Shown here in pieces: positions 7,574-12,637 of a stretch of 12,637 nt of DNA. The position numbers were made by a program, and so were the translations under genes. The stretch lies in the NCBI GenBank assembly GCA_018067115.1, contig JAGPVI010000265.1, forward strand, positions 1 to 12,637, given 5' to 3'. The notes under the pieces were generated by a model. The model saw nothing but the letters and a program-made list of their open reading frames with translations. It was not told the DNA's origin and did no database searches. This stretch comes from Bizionia sp. Its GTDB lineage: Bacteria; Bacteroidota; Bacteroidia; Flavobacteriales; Flavobacteriaceae. The stretch's first letter is position 1. The number at the start of each line of letters is the position of its first letter.

Positions 7574-8078
7574 ACGCTCTATTTATTATAGAAAGGGCTT
7601 GGCGGACTTTATTCATTATCTAAACCAATTTAGAAACAGCTTTAATAAACACGTGCGTTTCATTGAAACTACGGTCTCGCACATTCTTTAATTAAAGCCA
7701 GAGTAGTGTTATAGCCCTTTACGAGAGTATTTCGCAGCTATTGTATATTGCGTATAAAAACTCAAAAAAAATACACGCATACAGAAATAGGTAATTAAAT
7801 ACATTTATTGATAACCGCTTAAACATCCCAAAGAAAAATCAAGAAAAACAAATTAAAGACGTGCGTAAAGTAGACCTATTCCTGATTTAGTTGCTATACA
7901 CGACTTCTGGGCAGCGCTCGAAGGAACACTATCAATACTTTGTAATGAAAGTCTTCTATAGCGTTAAACGCTTTAGAAATAACTAACCTAATGGAGTAAA
8001 CACAACATTTAGGATTGCCCCTATTTTTTGTTTAATCACAAAGTTTAGGAATGGTCTATTATATTTTTTAAGCAACAC
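7574..8078. other. Gene-free interval between nhaA and rpsT
   Basis: I recognise no gene in these roughly 500 nt. The longest reading I followed is on the plus strand from 7795 to 7986: 31 codons, a TAG (7888-7890), then 31 more codons to a TAA. It has no ATG near its start and resembles no family I know. A near-perfect palindrome, AGCGTT-A-AACGCT, lies at 7960-7972. The base composition is less AT-rich in patches than the other spacers, so a decayed gene or an unannotated small RNA is possible. There is no convincing terminator for nhaA here. Confidence 0.5.
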
Positions 8079-8108
8079 AAAAAAGCCTAATGATTTCTCA
8101 TTAGGCTT
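8079..8108 (-). terminator. Intrinsic terminator of the tRNA-Glu/rpsT unit
   Basis: AAGCCTAATGA (8083-8093) and TCATTAGGCTT (8098-8108) form an 11-bp stem with a 4-nt loop. The plus-strand A-run 8079-8084 gives a six-U tract on the minus strand. It lies 27 nt past the rpsT stop. Confidence 0.9.
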
Positions 8109-8134
8109 CCCTATTATTATATAACTAAATTAAC

Positions 8135-8386
8135 TTAGATAGTAGCTACGTGCTTTACTAAATTAGATTTTAAGTTAGCAGCTTTATTAGCGTGAATTAC
8201 ATTCTTCTTAGCTAATCTATCTAACATAGATATAACTGAAGGTAATAATGCTTCTGCTTCTTTCTTATCTGTTAACTCACGTAATCTTTTGATAGCATTA
8301 CGAGTAGTTTTGTGCTGATATTTATTTCTTAAGCGCTTAGATTCGTTACTTCTGATTCTTTTTAACGCTGACTTGTGATTTGCCAT
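8135..8386 (-). CDS. rpsT: 30S ribosomal protein S20
   Basis: S20 binds 16S rRNA early in 30S assembly. The 83-residue, strongly basic protein begins MANHKSALKRIRSNESKR, the family signature, and ends in a helical Lys/Asn-rich region (NKAANLKSNLVKHV). Its length is normal. The start codon lies only 24 nt after the 3' end of tRNA-Glu on the same strand, and no promoter box separates them. The mRNA is therefore probably produced from a tRNA-Glu-rpsT precursor, with its 5' end set by tRNA 3' processing. The promoters would be the tandem array upstream of the tRNA. Confidence 0.97.
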   Translation of the reverse strand: MANHKSALKRIRSNESKRLRNKYQHKTTRNAIKRLRELTDKKEAEALLPSVISMLDRLAKKNVIHANKAANLKSNLVKHVATI

Positions 8387-8410
8387 TAGTTTCTTTTTAT
8401 TAAAAAATTG

Positions 8411-8482
8411 TAGCCCGTAGGGGAATCGAACCCCTCTTACCAGGATGAAAACCTGGCGTCCTAGCCGATAGACGAACGGGCC
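8411..8482 (-). tRNA. tRNA-Glu (anticodon TTC)
   Basis: A complete 72-nt cloverleaf on the minus strand. The acceptor arm is GGCCCGT/ACGGGCT, with a G-U first pair. The D arm is GTCT/GGAC. The anticodon stem is CCAGG/CCTGG around the loop TTTTCAT, giving anticodon TTC. The T arm is AGGGG/CCCCT around TTCGATT. The discriminator base is A. CCA is not encoded. It lies 24 nt upstream of rpsT, and its 5' end is only about 10 nt from the start point predicted by the nearest promoter. Confidence 0.97.
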
Positions 8483-8499
8483 ATTTAATTTTGAGTTTG

Positions 8500-8529
8500 C
8501 AAAGATATATTTTATATTTAAATTTGCAA
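8500..8529 (-). promoter_or_regulatory. Promoter P1 of tRNA-Glu/rpsT (nearest)
   Basis: On the minus strand TTGCAA (8529-8524) is followed after 16 nt by TATCTTTG (8507-8500), an exact TAnnTTTG match. The predicted start is about 10 nt before the tRNA, which suits a stable-RNA promoter. P1 shares its core with P2 and P3 but is not followed by the hairpin leader. Confidence 0.75.
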
Positions 8530-8549
8530 CCCTTTTTTCAAATAACTTT

Positions 8550-8591
8550 CACAATATTTTTACTTATTGTGATTAACAATGTTTCCATTGC
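8550..8591 (-). other. Double-hairpin leader, copy A
   Basis: Minus strand: GCAATG-GAAA-CATTGT (8591-8576) is a 6-bp stem with a GAAA tetraloop. It is followed after 4 nt by CACAATA and TATTGTG (8571-8550), a 7-bp stem with an 8-nt A-rich loop. The first hairpin starts about five bases after the P2 -7 box, so it should be at the very 5' end of the P2 transcript. It is not followed by a U-tract and so is not an intrinsic terminator. Confidence 0.55.
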
Positions 8592-8596
8592 GGGTG

Positions 8597-8627
8597 CAAA
8601 TATATATTTTATTTTCTAAACTTGCAA
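8597..8627 (-). promoter_or_regulatory. Promoter P2 of the tandem array
   Basis: Minus strand: TTGCAA (8627-8622), 17-nt spacer, TATATTTG (8604-8597), followed by CACCC and then the GNRA hairpin of repeat copy A. An A-rich stretch lies directly upstream of the -33 element, as it does for P1. Confidence 0.65.
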
Positions 8628-8648
8628 CACTTTTTTTCAAATAACTTT

Positions 8649-8690
8649 CACAATTTTTTTACTTATTGTGAGCAGCAATATTGCTATTGC
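8649..8690 (-). other. Double-hairpin leader, copy B
   Basis: Minus strand: GCAATA-GCAA-TATTGC (8690-8675) is a fully Watson-Crick 6-bp stem with a GCAA tetraloop. It is followed after 4 nt by CACAAT and ATTGTG (8670-8649), a 6-bp stem with a 10-nt A-rich loop. Compared with copy A, the loop-closing pair changes from G-C to A-U and the basal pair from G-U to G-C, so pairing is kept while sequence changes. Confidence 0.55.
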
Positions 8691-8695
8691 GGGTG

Positions 8696-8725
8696 CAAAG
8701 ATACTCTTATTTTTAAATGTTGCAA
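8696..8725 (-). promoter_or_regulatory. Promoter P3 of the tandem array (furthest)
   Basis: Minus strand: TTGCAA (8725-8720), 16-nt spacer, TATCTTTG (8703-8696), followed by CACCC and the GNRA hairpin of repeat copy B. Its -33 element begins only about 25 nt after the proS stop codon. Confidence 0.65.
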
Positions 8726-8749
8726 GCTTAAAATAAAATAAAATAAAAA

Positions 8750-10228
8750 TTAATATGCTTTAGCAAACAAAACCCTTCTGTTTGAGGCATTTCCAGAAAA
8801 TACACAGATACCATTTTCTTCTTTAGCATCTAATGGTATACACCTAATCGTTGCTTTAGTAATCTCTTTAATTTTGTCTTCAGTCTCGATACTACCATCC
8901 CAATGCGCCAATACAAAGCCTCCTTTACCATTAATAACGGTCTTAAATTCTTCAAAAGTATCGACTTCTGTAATATGACTGTCTCTATAATCTAACGCTT
9001 TATTAAATAAAGCGTCTTGAATTTCTGTCATTAGTCCTTCAACTTTATCTGTTAAAGCATCTAAAGCAACCACTTCTTTTGTTAAGGTATCTCTACGCGC
9101 TAATTCTACTGTTCCGTTTTCAAGATCCTTCGGCCCTATAGCTATTCGTAATGGCACACCTTGTAATTCGTGTTGTGCAAACTTTGCTCCTGGTCTATGC
9201 GTTGTTCTATTATCAAATTTTACAGTAATGTGTTTAGCCCTCAAGTCTTTCATAATACCATTTACAACTGCCGTTATTTCTTCAAGTTGCTCATCGGTTT
9301 TATAAATAGGAACAATAACGACTTGGTTAGGTGCTAAATTTGGAGGTAGCACCAAACCTAGATCATCACTATGTGTCATTATTAAAGCACCCATTAATCG
9401 TGTAGACACTCCCCAAGAAGTTGCCCATACGTGATCTTGCTTTCCTTCTTTATTTGTAAACTTCACATCGAATGCCTTGGCGAAATTCTGACCTAAAAAG
9501 TGAGATGTTCCTGCTTGTAAAGCCTTTCCATCTTGCATTAAGGCTTCTATACAATACGTTTCATCAGCACCAGCAAAACGTTCACTTTCCGATTTCACTC
9601 CTTGAATAACAGGAATAGCCATAAAGTTTTCGGCAAACGTAGCATACACATTATTCATGGTTTGCGCTTCTGTTACTGCTTCGGCTTTTGTTTCGTGAGC
9701 CGTATGCCCTTCTTGCCATAAAAATTCGGCCGTACGTAAAAATAAACGAGTACGCATCTCCCAACGTACTACATTAGCCCATTGGTTAATTAGCAATGGT
9801 AAATCGCGGTAAGATTGTATCCATCCTTTATACGTGTTCCATATAATAGCTTCACTTGTTGGTCTTACTACAAGCTCTTCTTCTAGTTTCGCTTCTGGGT
9901 CTACACGTAATTTCCCCGGGTTATCTGGATCATTTTGTAATCGGTAATGTGTTACAACAGCACATTCTTTGGCAAATCCTTCAGCATTTTTCTCCTCTGC
10001 CTCAAATAAACTTTTTGGTATTAATAGCGGGAAATAAGCATTTTGATGTCCTGTTTCTTTAAACATTCTATCTAATTCTGCTTGCATTTTTTCCCAGATC
10101 GCGTATCCGTAAGGTTTAATAACCATACATCCTCTAACTGCCGAATTTTCGGCCATATCGGCTTTAACGACTAACTCGTTATACCATTTTGAGTAATCCT
10201 CTGCTCTACTCGTTAGTTTTTTGCTCAT
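8750..10228 (-). CDS. proS: Prolyl-tRNA synthetase, archaeal/eukaryal type
   Basis: ProRS attaches proline to tRNA-Pro. The 492-residue protein belongs to the shorter class without the bacterial inserted editing domain. Class II motifs are visible: RPTSE (122-126), motif 2 around [20 protein letters not shown] (155-174), TSHFLGQNF (241-249) and motif 3 [12 protein letters not shown] (273-284). The anticodon-binding domain (about 300-400) follows, then the C-terminal domain ending in the characteristic AKAY with terminal Tyr. In the last domain the four-Cys zinc site of some family members is largely lost (AHWDG, IETED, GICVFSG). It is followed by a T-rich tract on the minus strand (8750-8729) but no hairpin terminator, so read-through into the tRNA-Glu/rpsT unit is possible. 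Confidence 0.97.
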   Translation of the reverse strand: MSKKLTSRAEDYSKWYNELVVKADMAENSAVRGCMVIKPYGYAIWEKMQAELDRMFKETGHQNAYFPLLIPKSLFEAEEKNAEGFAKECAVVTHYRLQNDPDNPGKLRVDPEAKLEEELVVRPTSEAIIWNTYKGWIQSYRDLPLLINQWANVVRWEMRTRLFLRTAEFLWQEGHTAHETKAEAVTEAQTMNNVYATFAENFMAIPVIQGVKSESERFAGADETYCIEALMQDGKALQAGTSHFLGQNFAKAFDVKFTNKEGKQDHVWATSWGVSTRLMGALIMTHSDDLGLVLPPNLAPNQVVIVPIYKTDEQLEEITAVVNGIMKDLRAKHITVKFDNRTTHRPGAKFAQHELQGVPLRIAIGPKDLENGTVELARRDTLTKEVVALDALTDKVEGLMTEIQDALFNKALDYRDSHITEVDTFEEFKTVINGKGGFVLAHWDGSIETEDKIKEITKATIRCIPLDAKEENGICVFSGNASNRRVLFAKAY

Positions 10229-10274
10229 ATTCAGTGTTTTGGCACAAATGTTGTGACTATGTTAAAAAAAGAAA

Positions 10275-10312
10275 TAGTTTGACAAAACTAACTATTTTTG
10301 TTATGTTCAACA
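10275..10312. promoter_or_regulatory. Overlapping divergent promoters with an inverted repeat
   Basis: For proS (minus strand), TTG followed after about 17 nt by TAGTTTTG (10290-10283) fits the Bacteroidota promoter. For the lipoprotein gene (plus strand), TATTTTTG (10293-10300) matches TAnnTTTG and lies 28 nt before its ATG, but its -33 element is unclear. The two -7 boxes are only 2 bp apart, so the polymerase sites must overlap. A perfect inverted repeat, TAGTTT-GACA-AAACTA (10275-10290), covers the proS box and could be an operator. Confidence 0.5.
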
Positions 10313-10328
10313 ATAAAATACAAGAGAT

Positions 10329-11366
10329 ATGCAATTTAAAAACGATATACGCAGTAAAGTAACTATAAGCCTTGTCTTAATAGCGGCATTCGGGCTCACA
10401 TCTTGTGGTTCTTACCAATACGTTGGACAGGACAGTGATGGTATTTATAGTTCTAATGACGATTATGTAGAACAAGAAAAGCCTACCGTTTCTGTAAATG
10501 AGACTAAGGACTCTAACACGTATTATGAAAACTACTTTTACGAAAAATCTAATGCTTTAAATGTAGCGGACGATGAACAAGAGGAGGAAGTTTTTACTGA
10601 TGTTGATAGCTACCAAGGCAATTACGACACGAACGGTGTGTCTTCAGAAAGCTATGCTGGATGGGGACAAGAGACCGAAAATATTACTATAAATGTATAT
10701 GCCAACGAAATAGGATACGCGAACTATTGGAACAGACCATACTATGGTTGGAACCATTGGGGCTATTCTCGTCCGTATTCTGGATGGAATGTAGGTTTTG
10801 GTTTTGGTCATGGATTTGGACTATATAGTGGTTACGGTTACCATTCTGGGTATTACAACCCTTACTATTATGGTGGAAACTATGGGTACTACGGGGGTAA
10901 TAACGGCTACTACGGAAACTATAATAACTACCCATACTATGGTAACAGCTATTACAATAGAAATAGAGTTTCTCATAATGCGACACGAAGAGGAAACACT
11001 GTAAGTAGAAACACGGCAACGACCCAAAACACAGCCTTAGGGAGAAGAGTTTCTACCCAAGCGAGATCAAATTCCAATACTACTAGAGCGCGAACAGAAA
11101 CGTCTACAAGACAACGTACGGAGACAAACTCAACGAGAACACGTGTAAGAACATCTACACCTACTAGAACGAGAACGTCAACACCTACGAGAGTGAGAAC
11201 GTCTACTCCTAACCGAGTAAGAACATCTACTCCAACACGAACCTCGACTCCTAGAGCAACGACTCCAACGCGTTCAAGATCTAATAATAGTTCTATGAGT
11301 ACGCCAAGTAGAAGTTCTAGTCCATCACCTTCAAGAAGTAGCAGTGGATCTGGAAGAAGAGGATAA
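10329..11366 (+). CDS. Low-complexity lipoprotein, Tyr/Gly/Asn-rich with basic RTSTP-repeat tail
   Basis: A 345-residue protein of unknown function. Residues 1-26 are a lipoprotein signal peptide: basic start, hydrophobic core, lipobox LTSC with Cys26. Next comes an acidic stretch (about 30-110). A region very rich in Tyr, Gly and Asn follows (about 135-215, with YYGGN-type runs), then an Arg/Thr/Ser-rich tail (about 215-345) with four 8-residue units RxRTSTPT at 272-303. There are no cysteines after Cys26 and no catalytic motif. The acidic first half and strongly basic tail suggest binding to a polyanion or to itself at the envelope. The residues just after Cys26 do not match the acidic surface-export signal known from other flavobacteria, so its membrane side is uncertain. 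The FadL-like gene follows after 33 nt, probably co-transcribed. Confidence 0.8.
   Translation: MQFKNDIRSKVTISLVLIAAFGLTSCGSYQYVGQDSDGIYSSNDDYVEQEKPTVSVNETKDSNTYYENYFYEKSNALNVADDEQEEEVFTDVDSYQGNYDTNGVSSESYAGWGQETENITINVYANEIGYANYWNRPYYGWNHWGYSRPYSGWNVGFGFGHGFGLYSGYGYHSGYYNPYYYGGNYGYYGGNNGYYGNYNNYPYYGNSYYNRNRVSHNATRRGNTVSRNTATTQNTALGRRVSTQARSNSNTTRARTETSTRQRTETNSTRTRVRTSTPTRTRTSTPTRVRTSTPNRVRTSTPTRTSTPRATTPTRSRSNNSSMSTPSRSSSPSPSRSSSGSGRRG
11142..11237 (+). repeat. Four in-frame 24-bp repeats in the lipoprotein gene
   Basis: The units encode RVRTSTPT, RTRTSTPT, RVRTSTPN and RVRTSTPT (residues 272-303), and a partial fifth, RTSTPR, follows. Codons differ between units (for example ACA/ACG, TCT/TCA, CCT/CCA), so the array is not a very recent expansion. 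Confidence 0.85.
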
Positions 11367-11399
11367 TCGATAAAAATTAAGAAATAGAAAAAAAATAAT

Positions 11400-12637
11400 A
11401 TGAAAAAGTTATTCCTACTATTCATAGGTGTTATATCTATGTCTACAATTAACGCACAAAACGCAAGCGACGCTATTCGTTATAGCGATGGAGAAATACA
11501 GGGAACAGCTCGTTTTAGAGCCTTAAGCGGAGCTTTTGGTGCATTAGGCGGTGATTTAAGTGCTATTAGTATTAACCCGGCAGGATCTGCAGTGTTTGTA
11601 AAAAGTTACGCTTCCATTACACTAGGTAATACGAATACAAAAAATGAAACATCTTACTTTAACGGAAGAAACAGTAGCTCAAACTCTGATTTTAACATCC
11701 ATCAAGCGGGAGGTGTATTTGTTTTTGAAAACAATTCTGGTTCTCCTTGGAAAAAAATAAGCTTGGCTGTTGCATACGATAACACGAAAAATTATGAAAA
11801 TGATTGGATGTCTAACGGTATCAACACGCGCTCTATTGATTCTTATTTTTTAAATAACGCCCAAGGTTTACGCTTAGACGAAATTTCTGCTCTGCCAGGA
11901 GAATCAACAGGCGACGCTTATTCTGGAATTGGAAGCGCTTATGGTTACCAATACCAACAAGCTTTTTTAGGTTACGACTCTTTTATTTTAGAACCTAACA
12001 CTAACGACGATGACAATACAGGTTATACGTCCAACATAGCAGGCGGCTCTTTTAATCAAGAATACTCCTATGCAGCAACGGGCTATAACGGAAAAGTGGC
12101 CTTTAACTTAGGAACACAATACGGTGAAAACGTATATTTAGGACTAAACTTAAACTCTCACTTTTTAAATTACGAACGTTCTACATTTTTGTATGAACAA
12201 AATAATAATGCTGGATCATTAGTAAACCAAGTCGGTTTCGAAAATAATATGTTAGCAACAGGTAGTGGGTTCTCTTTTCAATTGGGTAGTATATTTAAAT
12301 TAACTGAAGAATTCAGAGTTGGTTTAACATACAATTCACCTACGTGGATGACGATTACAGAAGAGACTACTCAATATCTAGAAACCGTTAGAGATGATGC
12401 TGGATCGAATGTATTAAAAGTACTAGACCCTAGAGTTGTAAATGTTTTTGAAGACTATAAAGTGCAAACACCAGGAAAAATTACAGGAAGTTTAGCGTAT
12501 GTTTTCGGTGCTAAAGGACTAATAAGTTTTGACTACTCTAGAAAAGATTATGGGAATACAAAGTTTAAACCTACAAACGATGCTTATTTCAGAACTCAAA
12601 ATGATATTATTGAAAACCAATTAACAGCTGCTTCAAC
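11400..12637 (+). CDS. OmpP1/FadL-family outer-membrane transporter (3' end outside window)
   Basis: An open frame of 412 codons starts at ATG 11400-11402 and runs off the right edge. Residues 1-19 are a signal peptide (MKKLFLLFIGVISMSTINA, likely cut before Gln20). The mature start contains RFRALSGAFGALGGDLSAI and then NPAGSA (59-64), the N-terminal plug-region signature of the FadL/OmpP1/PorV-type outer-membrane beta-barrels. The rest alternates aromatic and polar strands with many Asn/Ser/Tyr/Gly, as in a barrel (for example VYLGLNLNSHF, FRVGLTYNSP, ISFDYSRKDYG). Members carry hydrophobic compounds such as fatty acids or aromatics across the outer membrane; the substrate here cannot be told. 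It lies 33 nt after the lipoprotein gene with no terminator between, so the two are probably one operon. Confidence 0.85.
   Translation, partial: MKKLFLLFIGVISMSTINAQNASDAIRYSDGEIQGTARFRALSGAFGALGGDLSAISINPAGSAVFVKSYASITLGNTNTKNETSYFNGRNSSSNSDFNIHQAGGVFVFENNSGSPWKKISLAVAYDNTKNYENDWMSNGINTRSIDSYFLNNAQGLRLDEISALPGESTGDAYSGIGSAYGYQYQQAFLGYDSFILEPNTNDDDNTGYTSNIAGGSFNQEYSYAATGYNGKVAFNLGTQYGENVYLGLNLNSHFLNYERSTFLYEQNNNAGSLVNQVGFENNMLATGSGFSFQLGSIFKLTEEFRVGLTYNSPTWMTITEETTQYLETVRDDAGSNVLKVLDPRVVNVFEDYKVQTPGKITGSLAYVFGAKGLISFDYSRKDYGNTKFKPTNDAYFRTQNDIIENQLTAAS

Larger units (their letters stand above)
8524..8719 (-). repeat. Two tandem ~98-bp promoter/leader repeat units
   Basis: Copy B (8719-8622) and copy A (8621-8524) align along their length on the minus strand with only small indels. 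Each contains the promoter spacer and -7 box, the sequence TTTGCACCC, a variable GNRA hairpin, a CACAAT...ATTGTG hairpin, the conserved stretch GAAAGTTATTTGAAAAAA, and the TTGCAA that serves as the -33 element of the next promoter. A further TTGCAA at 8720-8725 and the -7 box at 8500-8507 extend the pattern to three promoters. The TTGCAA elements are exactly 98 bp apart. The most divergent segment is the first hairpin, where changes preserve pairing. Confidence 0.88.

Noticed and set aside
8550..8690. Inverted repeats considered as intrinsic terminators of proS
   Set aside because: No U-tract follows any of the four stems on the minus strand, and the stems lie after new promoter boxes.
8524..8719. 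Tandem repeats considered as a CRISPR array
   Set aside because: There are only two complete units with no unique spacers; the whole unit is repeated and it contains promoter boxes.
10687..11027. Other open frames on both strands inside the lipoprotein gene
   Set aside because: These are shadows of the Tyr/Gly/Asn-rich coding region, with biased residues and no plausible start context.
10973..11425. 150-codon open frame on the minus strand, rich in Val and Leu
   Set aside because: It is the antisense of the Arg/Thr/Ser repeat tail of the lipoprotein gene. Its composition follows from the opposite strand and it has no family signature.

Overview
The window looks like chromosomal core DNA from a member of the Bacteroidota, most likely family Flavobacteriaceae. 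The evidence is AT-rich sequence, start codons without Shine-Dalgarno sites, repeated TAnnTTTG boxes (the Bacteroidota sigma factor -7 element) ahead of genes, a Rho factor with a long Lys/Asn-rich insertion, a short archaeal/eukaryal-type prolyl-tRNA synthetase, a DUF4293 membrane protein beside rho, and a Flavobacteriia-style OmpP1/FadL-like outer-membrane protein. No transposase, integrase, phage gene or CRISPR array was seen.

Layout. Positions 1-320 hold the 3' end of cdaA (c-di-AMP synthase). It converges, 3 nt apart, on a leftward truA-ABC exporter operon (2835 to 324), whose two genes overlap by 8 nt and whose truA appears to start at TTG. A small YfcE-type phosphodiesterase (2977-3474, +) converges on DUF4293 (3971-3561, -), which has its own intrinsic terminator. 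DUF4293 diverges from rho (4172-5905, +). Rho has a leader of about 110 nt with possible alternative hairpins and a strong intrinsic terminator. nhaA (6245-7573, +) follows, then about 0.5 kb without a recognisable gene. On the minus strand, transcribed leftwards, come proS (10228-8750), a tandem promoter/leader array (8725-8500), tRNA-Glu (8482-8411) and rpsT (8386-8135), closed by an intrinsic terminator. Divergent from proS are a low-complexity lipoprotein gene (10329-11366, +) and a truncated outer-membrane transporter gene (11400 to the window end).

Working together. Most genes are housekeeping: second-messenger synthesis, tRNA modification and charging, transcription termination, Na+/H+ homeostasis and a ribosomal protein. 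proS, tRNA-Glu and rpsT form a co-oriented translation cluster. The lipoprotein and the FadL-like porin are probably one cell-envelope transcription unit.

Most unusual part. Upstream of tRNA-Glu and rpsT are three near-identical promoters spaced about 98 bp apart. The two complete repeat units each carry a hairpin with a GNRA tetraloop, and the two copies differ by a compensatory base-pair change, followed by a second hairpin. This suggests a selected RNA structure or a duplicated stable-RNA promoter/leader. It is the best candidate here for something not well described.
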